A stretch of 64,000 nucleotides of DNA from Salvia splendens (GCF_004379255.2 NC_056039.1:32315883-32379882); one strand, 5' to 3'. Numbered from the stretch's first letter, positions 35,879 through 47,772 are shown. Program-made: numbers and translations. The notes: a model not told the origin generated them from the sequence alone.

Positions 35879-36856
35879 TCAATTGATGTTTGTCAAATCA
35901 GCTCTGACTTTTATCCACGTCAGCACGGTGTCAAAAACCTCCTCCACAAACTCGTTACTCTCCCCGATCAGTTGATGCCACGCGCCGTCGTATACCTTGA
36001 TCGTCTTGTCCTTGCTCGCCGCGGCCTCGTAGAGCCGCCTCGCCCCCTCGGGATCGCAGATCACGTCCTCGCCTCCATGCAGGATCAGCATCGCCACGTC
36101 AACACCCCCACACTCCCTCTTTATACACTCGCAAACACTCAGCAGCTGCTGCGCCGTCGCCGCCGTCGGCCGCCCGCACGTCCTCCTACTCGGGCTCCCC
36201 GCCGCCAGCTCCCTCTTCCACCCCTCCCTGTACGACCGCCTCCCCGGCGGCGGCGTGATCGCGATCCTCCACGCCGGCGCCACGTACGCCGCCGCAGGCA
36301 GCAGTTTCTCCAGCGGCCACACCGGCTTGAACTTTTTAGACACCTCCAGCATGGCCCCGCTGAGGATGAGGCCACGCCAGGGGGCCTGACAGGCCCCCTG
36401 GCGCAGGCAGGCCAGGAGGGCCAGGGCGCCTCCCAGAGACTCCCCATATAGAAAGGCTGGGAGGCCTGGGGGGTGCCTGGCCCTGGCGTCAGCGAAAAAG
36501 CGGAGGCAGTCGTCGAGGAGGGGCTGGATGTCGGTGATGTGGTCGCGGGGGCCGTCAGAGAGGCCATGGCCCTGGAGGTCGAGGGCGCAGACGAAGAGGC
36601 CGGATTTGGCGGCGGCCACGGCGTTGAGCTCGAAAAGCCAGCCGCTCTCGGAGGTGTAGCCGTGGATCATGCCGAGGAAGGCCGCGATGGGGCGGGAGGG
36701 GTCGTTCGGCTGCCATGACTGGGTGAAGATGTTCATGTTTTGGGCGTTGGTGAAGGAGCTCTCTTGGTGGAGGATGTTGTGTTTTTTGTAGAAAGCCTCC
36801 TTTGTGAGGTTGCCGTAGGGGCTCTTCTCATTGGCTTCATGAATTGGATGACTCAT
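35879..36856 (-). CDS. Monoacylglycerol-lipase-like alpha/beta hydrolase
   Basis: 325 codons, no intron, ATG at 36854-36856. The alpha/beta-hydrolase fold is clear: oxyanion-hole segment MIHGYTSESGW (about 63-73), ALDLQGHGLSDG (91-102), nucleophile elbow GESLGG with Ser140, then Asp264 in HGGEDV and His294 in WHQL as the probable remaining triad members. This is the plant MAGL-like family, which includes monoacylglycerol lipases, lysophospholipases and the related caffeoyl-shikimate esterases. The start MSHPIHEANEKSPYGN is typical of the subgroup. The cap region (about 170-240) reads PPPGRRSYREGWKRELA and is less conserved than the core. The exact substrate cannot be inferred. No signal peptide is visible, so a cytosolic or membrane-associated enzyme is expected. 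The GC-rich single exon differs from the AT-rich, intron-rich genes nearby. Confidence 0.88.
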   Translation of the reverse strand: MSHPIHEANEKSPYGNLTKEAFYKKHNILHQESSFTNAQNMNIFTQSWQPNDPSRPIAAFLGMIHGYTSESGWLFELNAVAAAKSGLFVCALDLQGHGLSDGPRDHITDIQPLLDDCLRFFADARARHPPGLPAFLYGESLGGALALLACLRQGACQAPWRGLILSGAMLEVSKKFKPVWPLEKLLPAAAYVAPAWRIAITPPPGRRSYREGWKRELAAGSPSRRTCGRPTAATAQQLLSVCECIKRECGGVDVAMLILHGGEDVICDPEGARRLYEAAASKDKTIKVYDGAWHQLIGESNEFVEEVFDTVLTWIKVRADLTNIN

Positions 36857-37356
36857 TTTTTTCTCTCTCTAGAGTGAAAGGGTGTAGAGTTATTGGCCAA
36901 ACATATAAGGGCTAGGTGCTTTATGATTGGTTGGGAGAGGCTGCCCTCCCAGCTGTATCTACGGTAATGTGAATAAATGAATTTGAATTATTTAGTGTAC
37001 ACTATTAATAAACATGGATCATGGCTAAATCGGCTTATGTTGCACCTTTTTTGTCTTTCGCAATTCAAGTATTGAATTGATTGCATATTTAGAAAATTCA
37101 ATTAAATAATAAAAGGGCTGAAATCGGGCATGAAACATTAATTGTGACTACGATTTCGACTTGAAATGACATGGTTGCGGAGTATGAGAATGTGTTACAA
37201 CGATTTCGAATATGGCGCCAAAAGATAGGCACGTTCAAATAATAGTAGTGACTACACAACCCATTATTCTTTATCCACCTTGTATTATTGTATATCACAT
37301 TGCAAAGTACTTAAAAAGGACAACGTAAAAACATTGAAGAAAATGAAAATAAGCAA
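36857..37356 (-). promoter_or_regulatory. Upstream region of the hydrolase gene
   Basis: AT-rich, with a short CT tract just upstream of the ATG (GAGAGAAAAA when read on minus). No specific control element is identified. Confidence 0.4.
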
Positions 37357-37632
37357 AATTTGTTATATATTCTATATTCAACCTTGCATTTTACTAAACT
37401 AAGTGAACTCATCCCTTAAATAGCCCCACTACACATTTCTTGTGTGTTAATTTGTTATATATTCTATATTCAACCTTGCATTTTACTAAACTAAGTGAAC
37501 TCATCCCTTAAATAGCCCCACTACACATTTCTTGTGTGTTAATTTGTTATATATTCTATATTCAACCTTGCATTTTACTAAACTAAGTGAACTCATCCCT
37601 TAAATAGCCCCACTACACATTTCTTGTGTGTT
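37357..37632. repeat. Three perfect tandem copies of a 92-bp unit
   Basis: Copies start at 37357, 37449 and 37541 and appear identical. Each contains TAAATAGCCCCACTACACAT and ends in TTCTTGTGTGTT. The identity points to a very recent expansion. The unit has no coding potential that I recognise. Confidence 0.95.
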
Positions 37633-38255
37633 ATGAGGATTCATATAGTGGATGCTCTAAATTAGCATAGTAATATATCTCAACTCTTGTTCTATGTATC
37701 TCTTTCAGTCGGCAAATTTAGGATGGACAAGTGAGGGTGGCCGCCCCGCTCAGACACTCAAACCACCAGAATGTCCTCATTTTCTCTAATTAGGATCTGT
37801 CGATAAAAACTATGGCTACCTCTAAATTTGTTCAATTTTTAAAGAGATAACAGAATATCAAATGACCTAATTTTTTGAATTTCTTAAGCACACATTGTGA
37901 AATTTTAAAAAGCCATTCTTTCTCACTCGTTTATTCACTTCAAACTGGAGACTATTTTCACCAAATGAATCCTCCAAAATTATGCCATGGATGCCAATAC
38001 CTCTGCGAACAACTTGTCCAATAGCCAACTAACACGTGTCAGCTACTTGTTCCACGTGAAATTATGCTGCTAGTTAACCAATTCATGTTTCAACTGCAAA
38101 CCACATGAGCTGGTGATCAAACATCAACATCAAAGAATTAATGATATGCCTGAACAGGTAAATTGCTGTTCCATTCCAAAAAGTTTGAACTGCCGCCATA
38201 AATTTTGTAAAGTGAGGTGGTAGTTTATCTCTCATAAAAGTCGCCATTTCCATTA
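37633..38255. other. Intergenic region left of the ORF1 element
   Basis: No gene recognised. A short GC-rich patch near 37715-37790 resembles degraded transposon sequence but could not be delimited. Confidence 0.4.
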
Positions 38256-38528
38256 TAGCATTCACCGTAGAAATAGCCTGGCCATAGCTCAGCCATAACT
38301 TAACAAAAACTCCGCTTGTCATATCAGCAGCACTAACAACTCCTCCTGCCACATCATCAGGACAAACAACTAGACAAGCAATAGCCCAACCATAGCCTAG
38401 CCACAATAAACAAAATTATAAAAATAAATAATTAACAATCACACAAAATACGGAATTAAATGTACGATACAGATACGGAAAAACTCAATAATATTATTAA
38501 AAATTAAAAAATACATTAATAAAAAAAA

Positions 38529-40604
38529 TTACATAAATCTAAAAAAAACTCCTCCTCCACACACGAGCCCCCCGCCTCCGCCACACTCGTCGCCACCGCC
38601 GTTGTCGCCGCTATCCGGGACCCCCAAATCTGCGGCATCTGAGCCCGCATCTGAGCCCCCCACATGTGCCGCGGCGGTGGTTAAATCGACTTGCATACTC
38701 ACGAGCATAGCGTGGAGAAAACTCTTCTCCTCGGGGTCAGTTGTCGCCCTCCATTCAGCTAAGATCTTGTACATCTGAGCTCGCGTTTGTTGACGCGCGA
38801 AGAAGGCGAGCTCAGCTGTCGACCCGCCAACAGGGGGGATGCCGACTGGGCCTCCTGGGAGGCCTGGCGAGCCCGTTGCGCCCGTCTTTGACCAACCGGG
38901 CGAGTGCGGCGAGCAAAAGCGGGAGGATTCGGGAACTCCTGTGCATCCTCGAGGAGGTCGTGGGAACCGCCGCTGCTGCCGCCGCTGTAATCACCGGTAT
39001 AGTTCAGGCGCTGCTTCTTCGGCCAGCCAGCTTCGACACCTGCCCGAAACTTCTCGGAGTCCATCATCACCTTATAGCAGTTCCAGTAGGTGAACTCCTT
39101 GTAAAGATCGGTGATACGAGCATTATTTAGTTAGTTAAATTAAAGATTTACGTATCTTTTCCGCATCTTTGTTTATTTGCGTATCTTTTCCATATATTTG
39201 ATTTCTTGTTAAGTAAGTTAGTTATTAGCATTATAAATAGAAGTTATTGTAATCATTTGACAAATCAATCAAAAATATCAATATTATCGTTCATTCTCTT
39301 CTTCAAGTGAGAAAACCGTCGTGCTCGACGGGCACTCGCCCGCGACAAATATTTATCGATCGCCGATCTACGAACGCCGATCAGCCCTCAATGAAAGCAC
39401 CAGATGTTAAGGACTCAATTCCTCAACGGTGATCGGCGGCTGGCTGCTCGGCGATCAAGATAACTTCCGGCGTCCTGAGATAGGATTAGCAGAGATTCTA
39501 GTTTCGTGCTGTGCGCGGAACTCCTCCGTCGGGCAGCGGTGAACTAGGGTTAGGATACTTCACGGTTTTTTTGTGGGCAAAATAATATTTTCATTCATTG
39601 ATTCCATAAAATGATTACATCATTCCCTATTTATAATACTAAACCCTAACTTACCGAACAAGAAAATAATATATGAAAAGATACTATGAATCAAAAGATA
39701 ACTAAATAAAAGATATGGAAGATATGGCAATGTCTTGTATCAGTCTCGTATCTCCCGGGCACGGGGAAGGCTTTCTCCGCCATCCTCCTGCAGTCTTCGT
39801 TAGTTTGGTCACTGGACTGCATGTGGAGGGCGTTGGTGTACAAGCCCGAAAATCAGGAGACCGCAGCTCTGATTCGGTCCCACCCTTTCCGGCACTCCTC
39901 CCTGCTGCGTGGTCGCCCCTCCGGGCAAAATGTCTTGTAGGCTGCTGCTATTTTAGCCCACAAGTTGACGATCCTCTGATTGTTCGAGGCGAGGGGATCA
40001 TCGAAAACACTCACCCACGCCTTGGACAGCGCGACGTTCTCCGCGTCCGTCCACTTCCTCCGTGTCGGACTGTCGTCACCAGCCGGCTACGACGACTCGT
40101 CGACCACCCTCTTCCCCCTCTTCTTCTTTGGCGCGCCCTGACCCCGCCCTACTCCCCCCGTTTGAACGGGAGTGTCCGCATCCCCGAGATCTATCCCCAA
40201 CTCCTCTAGGTCGAAAGTCTCAATCCCAGTGAATTGCGTCTCCGTTGGGGTCGATGTGTGCGAAGAAGCAGTAACAAAATCAAAACTGGGGCGATAGACG
40301 TTGTCCCCCCCGGCGTCCCCTGCATCCCCGGGTACCCCGGCATCATCTGCATCCCGGGTTCCCACCCCGACATCATCTGCATCCTGGGTTGCATCCCCGG
40401 TACCCCCTGCCCACCCGGCATCGCCGGCACCCCCGGCATCCCCTGCCATCCCGGCGTACCACCCCCGGATGCCATCCCGGGCATCATCTGCTGCCAAGGG
40501 TACATGTTGTAGTACCCGCCCATCGGACCCCATCCACCTCCCACGGGTACCGTGGGAGTTTGAGACCCGCTCGTCCCTGGAGTAGGCTGGTTGTTGTGCT
40601 CCAT
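38529..40604 (-). pseudogene. Harbinger ORF1 (Myb/SANT-like) pseudogene
   Basis: Starts at ATG 40602-40604. The N-terminal part (about the first 100 codons) is rich in Gly, Pro and Met with repeated GMPG-like units. A frameshift occurs near a C7 tract at about 40305. The continuation carries the acidic linker and KKKRGKR basic patch. A TAG at 40087 follows, then the SANT-like domain (RKWTDAENVALSKAWVSV, then NNQRIVNLW). A TGA replaces a codon that would be arginine by a CGA-to-TGA change. The LTR insertion (39112-39742) comes next. Beyond it the frame resumes (EFTYWNCYKVMM) and shifts again near 38840. Plant relatives are often labelled glutathione S-transferase T3-like in databases, a misnomer for these transposon-derived proteins. 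In active systems ORF1 helps the transposase bind DNA. Confidence 0.85.
39112..39742. mobile_element. Inverted pair of related LTRs inserted in ORF1
   Basis: The plus strand starts TGATACGAGC and follows the solo LTR at 11973 until about 39387. The minus strand starts TGATACAAGA at 39742 and runs to CTTAACA at 39405. The two LTRs share TATAAATAG-centred promoter regions and GTAATCATTT but point toward each other. Between them lies TCTGGTGCTTTCATTGAG (minus strand), typical of the region just inside plant LTRs. No target duplication is seen. Confidence 0.65.
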
Positions 40605-40715
40605 TTCGCGTTGTTGCTCTTGTACATAAATTAAGATAGAGAGAATACTCGTTAAAACAAGTGGTGCAAATGAAAATGACGTGCAAATCGTGTATATATA
40701 GTGTTTCGAAAATTA
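40605..40715 (-). promoter_or_regulatory. ORF1 promoter/leader matching that of a transposase element
   Basis: Block 40647-40706, including ACTCGTTAAAACAAGTGGTG and a TATATATA box (40693-40700), matches 26061-26120. The position relative to the start codon is conserved to within one base. Confidence 0.85.
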
Positions 40716-40932
40716 AATAAAAGAAAATCACTGGCCGATCACTCGCCGATCGGGAGCCTGCAATGGCGGCCAGTTGATCGGCGAGCGCATCGGCCAGCGC
40801 TCGGGAATCGGCGTGCGCTCGCCGTTTTTCTCGCCGATTTGGCGCTCACCGGCTGCAATGGTTCGGCGAGCAGACCAGCGAGCGCCAGGGATCGGCTAGC
40901 CGGTCCGCTCGCCCCCATTATGGATGCTCTTA

Positions 40933-41353
40933 ATATATTTGACTGATGTGCAAAAGCTACTAGCTTTGACGGCTTTAAATGCCTTGTTTTCACCTCTCAC
41001 TAAATCAGAAATCATAATAGCATGAATCATGATTATGATATTGATTAGTACATGTATTTATGATTAATACAGAGCAAATCGTTCATTGAAAAATAAAATT
41101 TTAACAATAATTTTAGAGTGAATTCACAAAACTCGAAAAAAATGCATTCCTCACAGTTGATATGATGTACTCTGCAAATCTAAGGTTCAAGTTTACATAT
41201 GATTAGCTCTACCACACATTTAGAGAATGATGTAGTTAAAAAGTATCGGCAAACTGATCAAATTAATCAGCAGATGGTTCAGAATAACCCTGTTTCTGTT
41301 GATGACCGACTGTGTGAGTTGTTTCCTTTTGATGCATGTTTTACACGCAGTTG
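40933..41353. other. Intergenic; 3' flank of the GlcNAc kinase gene
   Basis: AT-rich DNA between the transposon and the kinase stop codon. It probably includes the 3' UTR of the minus-strand gene. Confidence 0.5.
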
Positions 41354-44300
41354 TCATCTATGGCCATTTCCTTCCATTTCTTGCATAATCGTGCTCCACG
41401 CGAACAATGCAGCTCCAATGGCAGGTTCGACCTTAGAATGTCAGACACACCGTCAGGCACAGACCTATTTTCCTTGTCTAAGCAAGTTGGAAGATGCAAA
41501 GAGAGCAAGCAAGTTGGAAGATGCAAAGAGAGCAAAAGGCCGAAGAACCATTTGTAACAACACCAAACATAAAAGGGGGGTGACATTTATCTCATACTAG
41601 ATGGAAATATAGATGGTAATCGGCCAGCAGAGGGAGAGCAAACAATAACCAATCTCTGTGATGGAATAATTTGAGGAAAATGGATACAACTCTAGGAATG
41701 TGTATGTGCAATAATGGATCATACAAGAGGAAGGCTAACCTTTGGTCTTATAGGGCAAGCCCCTGGAAAGGCCTTCAAAATCAAGTTAGTAACTTCATTT
41801 CCGATATCCCACCTCTTGTTGGCTTCGAGGACCCCACCAACCATGACAATGGGGAAAGTACCCTTTTCATCTGCATTACTTTTACTTACTTTCAGTTGTT
41901 GTATATGAGGTGTGAGAGCTCAGTGAAAGTTGAGCAGATAGAGATTCGATGGAGGAGTTAACGGCATAATATTACGTGTCTTCATGTTACAGTTGCAACA
42001 ATATGATCACACATGCTTAGAGCACTTTGTATGTCTTTTATGCCAAGATAAATGAGAACACACCTTCTCCAGCCAAATGTAGTCGTTGGACAACAGCTTT
42101 CACGCTCAAAGCCAATTCTCGGACTGCATTGCTCAGGATCTCATCTGCAATCTGATCACCAGCTTCAGCACAAGATACCACAACAGGGACTAGCGCAGCG
42201 ATTCTGGCCCAAGAAGAATCTGCATAGGTCCACCTAAATTCCAATAAGCAAGAAATAAAAAGAATGGTGATATAGTTAAGATATGTGTTATACTCATTGT
42301 AAATTTTCAAGTAACTGATTAACTTCTTGTAATACACATGGAACTGCTCTATCCAACCATGCAGAGAACGAATGGATTATAAATAACCTTTTTTATACTA
42401 AAATATCTTAGTTTGTCCCTCATGAACTCTAATCTCACTTAGTCCTAGAAAGACAGCTAGGGACATCTAAACATACAGGTTAGAATTCATAAGTGCTCAG
42501 CTAGCATGAGCAAATCCAGCAAAATTATAACAGCTATTTAGTTGTTCATTACATGAGTTTGGGATATGTTTGTTTTGACCAAAGGAACAAATTTTTCAAG
42601 GTAGTTTGTTTGGCAATAGAAAAATTGCAGTTTTATAAGTTATAAAAGGGCAAAACAGAGGCAAAAAACGCATTCTGATCTCTAGCACGGAAAAATCAAA
42701 ATACCATCATGAACTCACTCATTCCATTGCAAAATAATTTGTACAGAGGCACGCTGGGGGAATCTAACTCTATATAGAGCAAAAAACAGCAAGACCATAA
42801 GTAGCCTGTTTGGCAGCAGCAGCAGCAGCATGGACAGCGTTCATAGGGGATAAGTTTCTGCAAAGACATACCCTATGATTTCATCGGGAGATGAAAGACC
42901 AAGTGACTGCAGAATACAGTTTGTTAGCATCGTTGCTGGACCACGCCCATCATGAGCCTTCATCACTGCTGTCAATGCCCGAGAAGCAATTCCGTAACCA
43001 CTGGAAGCATTAGCAAGTCACTGTTCTAATTCAGCATATAGAATAATATATGCAGTATACATTATGTACAAGCACAATGTATCACTAAGATATGATGCAT
43101 CTACAGTTCTACACCCAGCATTTCAAACTCTATAGGAACAGTAACATCACCAACTTTAAGGTTTATACAAGTTTCATTCATTTTTTAACAAGAACAGTAC
43201 GTAGTATAAACACAGCTCTTCAATATATAGTGGGATATTAAAGACATGAAACAGATTATCCACACTATCTGCAATACTGACTGATCAACTTCAGTTTTCT
43301 GACTATAGTATACCTGTAAATTAACTGGTCATGCCTCATCCAATGTTAAAATATTAAACTAGTTCCATAAAGACTTTTAACATCATAATTTATCAGAGCT
43401 CATTCAGGAAAGAGATAGTCTAAAAGAAGAGTCGCCAGAAAGTTCTGAACATACCTGCCCCAGTCACCTAATACTGGCCCTGCACCAGCAGAGCGGGCTT
43501 CTTTTCCATCTTCAGTAAACCCATAAGCAATACATCCAGTGCCCGCAATTAAAACACACCCATGAAGTCTCCCCATTGTCCCACTTGCAAGAGCTACTAC
43601 AGCATCATTCTGCACATATATCTTTACATTGCGTGGAAATATATTCCTGAAACAATGATTACACAATCAAAACCAATTCAAAAGATGGTGCAACCATACA
43701 ACCAAAATTAACAAAAACACCTGACGTACTTGACATAATTTTGCATTAAAAGAAGCAGCTTCAGCTTATGTTTCTAATAAAATTGCATCTAGTTAGCACC
43801 AGATCTTCTATACTCAATTTTTACTATTGCATTTCATTTTTTAGAAAGATTTAGCCTTCAGTAGTTCTCGAGCTTTCTCTTGCAAGTTCTATGAACATGA
43901 AAAGGAAATGACAAAATCAACGAATACAGCTTTTCACATTATTTCACTCTAAAAAAATACAATAAAAGGTTCACTATATTATGCTAGCTTGATTCTAAAA
44001 CAAAACAGTTATTTAGCTACCAATGACTGTCTTAATATGTTTCTATCACAACCTCATGCACGGAGGACTTAAGAAGATCTTAACTTCCATCGTTTACATT
44101 ATACAGAGTTTAGCATTCGAATTTTCTCAAGAAATCAATATACCAGTCTGACAATCATTGATGATGTATTTCTTCAGCTCTTATAAGAATATAAACATCC
44201 ACATTGCACATACCACTAGTCTTATTTCAGAACAAGCGATAAGAAAACCAAATTTCTAATCAGTCAAAGAAGATTCGGATTAGTCAAATTTAACAGAGAC

Positions 44301-45022
44301 GTGATACCTAATCCAATTCAAGACCCTTTCCTGATCTGATGGATGATTCACACCAGAAACTCCTAAGCATATAGCAAGAACTGCTGAAAGATTCTTGCCA
44401 GCCCTAGAAAGAGCTTCATTTATAACTTGTTCAAGTGTTTCTCTGGCCGCAGTTTCTGTAAGCACGATGCCAAAAAGCAATAAAGATTTTATAAACTGAG
44501 AAATAAAGTTCCATACCGTTCTACTCTTCCATTGTCATTCTCCAAAATACAAAGGACTTAATTCAAAAATAAACTTCTTAGCTTATCTTCTACATATATT
44601 TTACAACAAAATACTTAATTGACATTGCCAAATACTTAAGCACATCGTCCATAGCTGCAAAGTTCCTTTCCAATACACCATTCAAGGAGAACATGTAAGT
44701 TTAACAAGTCAAGATATGAAAATTTTGTCATGCCACATTCAGAAGCAGGAAACCTAGGTGCTGATGATCGATATCAATTTCACTAGTGCCTAATTGAAAT
44801 TGCAATCCATTCCATCGCATGATCAGGAGTACCTCCAACGCTGTTGTGGTTAGAGCAACCGGCGGCGGCGCGGCCGAGAACGGGGATAGGGTCGGGCAAT
44901 TGGCGGTGGTCGGAGAAGGGTAGAAGCGGCAAACAAACGCAGACGGTGGAAGTGGTGCCGCCGTCCACCCCCAAAATCACCCCTTCTTCCGCGCTACGAC
45001 CCTCCTCCGATTCAGAACCCAT
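41354..45022 (-). CDS. NAGK: N-acetylglucosamine kinase (BadF/BadG/BcrA/BcrD ATPase family)
   Basis: Seven coding exons on the minus strand: 44833-45022, 44308-44455, 43455-43646, 42872-43000, 42064-42233, 41740-41870, 41354-41431. They join in phase to 345 residues, the expected length. The enzyme phosphorylates N-acetylglucosamine at C6 in the salvage route to UDP-GlcNAc in the cytosol. The sugar-kinase/actin-like ATPase features are present: phosphate-1 loop ILGVDGGTTS (16-25), the NDA segment with the probable catalytic aspartate D127, the adenosine/phosphate-2 loop IAGTGC (146-151), GDWGSGY around the exon 3/4 junction, and VMVGGVLEANKRW near the C-terminus. Most of the gene length is introns. 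The start ATG at 45022 is the first in-frame ATG that gives the conserved N-terminus without extra residues. Another in-frame ATG at 45211 would add 63 residues unlike the family. Confidence 0.93.
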
Positions 45023-47769
45023 CGCCGATCGTTTCTTTCCTTGATATTTTATTTTCCTTTTTTTATTTTTTTTGGGAATATTTTGCTGAATTACGAAATT
45101 GTGATTACTCCATTGGCGACGGAGAAGGCGGAGGAATCCAACGCTTTGAACTGTAGTAATTCCCACCAAATACAGTTTTGTTGCGCTGTCGAAATAACGC
45201 TTTACTAACATTGTATGGTATATAGTTCAAAAAAGAAATAACTGCATCGAAGGAACTGCAGAGAATGGCTGGTTGTAGTAATTTATTGCCTTTTTCAATA
45301 TTCTTATTCCAGCAAAACACTCTTATGTGGGTTTTCTGTTTATTTTCTTATATTGTGGAGTAATTTGAGTATTGTAAATTGGAAATACTAATGTAAATCA
45401 CAAACTTCTGTTGGTTTGAAATTTGGATAGTGACATTAATATCGTTGATCTTGATTTCTTTTTATGTCAATGAATAATAACTATGAATTTAGTTGGGTTG
45501 GAATGACTTAATACGCAAATAAATTTTACTATTGAATATGAATGATAGTTAATGCGGAAATGTAATTTTGTTCGTGTCCTTAATGAAATCAAATTAGGGT
45601 TTATTGTAGAGTTGGACACATAAAAAATATTGGTAGAGATTATGATTTTTAAACTTTATTGAAAAATGTATTAATTAGATGATTCGGATCATTAATACTA
45701 CAGTTTTTACATAACAAATTGGGATCTGCATAATAGTCTCGTAGTAATTAATTGCTTGCATGACTTTATATTTATATTAACTTAATAGATAAATTAATTA
45801 CGTAGATTGAATATAAAATCGTTAGACGATAGGAATATAAAATATCTTTCAATAATTTTTATGATAAGATTTAGATGCAACCATTGAAACACAGCATATA
45901 TCAATTGAGCCATCAAAGTTCAAAACTGTGTAAAATATGTGCAACAATTTGATTTATCAATGATTATATTTTTTATATACACATTGTGCAATAGTAGTAT
46001 TTTATACAACTTCAAACGAAAATAAAATTAATTTGATGTGTTTCGGTTTCTTAAATACCACATTAATTAGTTCCCGTGCCTAATTAACCCCAACGCACAA
46101 GACAATAATAATAATAATAATTATTATTATTATTATTATTTTAATTTTTATTTATTTTTTTTGGGGGGGGTACTTAAGCTCCTATTAAGCAATTCTATTT
46201 TGCGTCAAATCAGAATTTTTAAAAAAATATTACTGCATCAACTAATTCTTATTTTTTTTACTAAGCAATTCTATTTTTTTGGAGGGAGGGGGGAGTATTA
46301 TTTAATTTCTTAACTATTAAAATGAGAATTTTGTTCCCTGCATCAACTAATTCTTATCTTTATCTTTTTATTACTTCTTTTTGTTTCAAAATGAATATAA
46401 AGAAACTATAATAAAACTACGATACTTTCTTGAGATTTGTTAAATTTATGTAAGTTTAATCTTTGGTTTAATTTAAAAGAAAATTCAGTTAAGAAAGTGT
46501 GAAGTGTCTTTTTAGCAATGATTTCTCATTTACCTAATTTTGAAATGAGATATTTGTTCCATGCAACTAAATATTTTTATCTTTGATAATTCTCATTGAT
46601 TCAAGATTTAATACTTCAAAATTAAAATATCATGAGATTTGTTCAATTTATACACATTGTGTTTAATTCTTGTATCAATTTCAAAAGAAATTTTGTTAAG
46701 AAGAAATGTCTAACATATAATAATAATTTATTTTATTATTGAGTGAACTACATAAATAGTAATATTTCACTTTCGCACATAAATAGTTCATCTATGACAC
46801 AAATGAGAAAATATATATGTTTAGAGGATATTTTGGGATGAAAATCGCATCAGGTACTAAAAATGTGATTTATAGGTATAAAAACGATATAAAATAAAGA
46901 TCGGGTACCATTTAACTTTCATCTCATTGAATATGAGAAACATCTTATCAACTAAATTACACTTCACGGTCCGGTAAAACAACAACTTGTCCGACCTTTA
47001 TTTACTAAACAAAAATATGAATTGATAATGATATAAAAAATAAAGTCGCAATGTTGAAAAATACTTTTAAACTGAATTGACTCTATGAAAATGAAAGAGT
47101 TGATAATTATTCGTCGATTAGATTTTGACATCATTAGCTGGTGGAGTACACTACATGTTACTTCATAATTATGATTTTAAAATTTATTCAACGACCAACA
47201 TAATTAAATGGATTAGTTAAACCACTGCATTAATTACGACAATAACAATTGCAAAATGTTTCCCATCGAAAGGCCCAAATCAACTAATTGTGTTACGACA
47301 AAGGCATGCAGCATTGTCTGAGACATTACACAATGCTTGATCTCAATTATCAAACACACATATAAATATATCAAAATCAAGATCGAATATCTCGACATCG
47401 ATCATTTTTGTTTTTATCGGTAACGGATAATGCAAGTAATATTTTATATGTTGATTTATATTTTTAGATCGCGTAGGATTATAATCATAGTTATTTTAAT
47501 GAAATCATGCATGGTTTTAACCAAGTACAAATAGCACGTAAGATCGAAAACATGTTTAATTAAATTTCTATAAAGCATTTTTCTGTTTAATTATATTGTT
47601 ATTATTATTGCTTTTTATAGTTTTATTACTAATAGTGAGCACTCATACTAATTTAGCGTGTAATAACATAATGTTATACTTACAGACATTGCCTAATGCC
47701 TAATCATCAGTCTTGTTTAGTTCGTAATCATTATTTATTTAATTTTTATATACTTTAGTAGTTTGTTTA
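45023..47769. other. AT-rich intergenic region including the kinase promoter
   Basis: No second gene is seen. Features: an AAT/ATT palindromic microsatellite (46104-46143), a partial duplication around 46184-46256 and 46262-46355 (both with TAAGCAATTCTATTTT and GCATCAACTAATTCTTAT), and a stretch at about 46741 beginning GAGTGAACTACATAAATAG that resembles the end of the MULE-type element at 26791 but lacks a recognisable partner. Confidence 0.5.
46104..46143. repeat. Palindromic (AAT)n(ATT)n microsatellite
   Basis: Six or seven AAT units run directly into about six ATT units, making a perfect hairpin-forming array. Confidence 0.9.
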
Positions 47770-47772
47770 TAA

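Larger units (their letters stand above)
38256..40929 (-). mobile_element. PIF/Harbinger element carrying ORF1 only
   Basis: Flanked by TTA (38253-38255 and 40930-40932). The right end complements to GAGCATCCATAATGG. The left end TAGCATTCACCGTAG matches it only partly. The right subterminal zone (about 40730-40920) repeats TCGGCGAGCG-like motifs and shares CAATGGTTCGGCG with the element at 24606-26336. The AT-rich left interior (about 38340-38530, with ATACGGAATTAAATG) also resembles that element. The only gene is the broken Myb/SANT-like ORF1. An inverted LTR pair is inserted at 39112-39742. Confidence 0.82.

Noticed and set aside
36139..36567. Arg/Pro-rich frames overlapping the hydrolase gene on both strands
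   Set aside because: They are shadows of high-GC third positions in the real hydrolase frame.
40301..40634. Plus-strand Pro/Ala/Ser-rich proteins
   Set aside because: They are antisense readings of the Gly/Pro/Met-rich N-terminus of the ORF1 pseudogene.
41199..41600. 133-codon plus-strand frame
   Set aside because: It overlaps the last exon of the GlcNAc kinase on the other strand and has no domain.
45023..45211. N-terminal extension of the GlcNAc kinase
   Set aside because: The extra 63 residues do not resemble the family, and the conserved N-terminus begins at 45022.
46741..46930. Second MULE-type element
   Set aside because: Only the GAGTGAACTAC-like end is present; no inverted partner or 9-bp duplication could be found.
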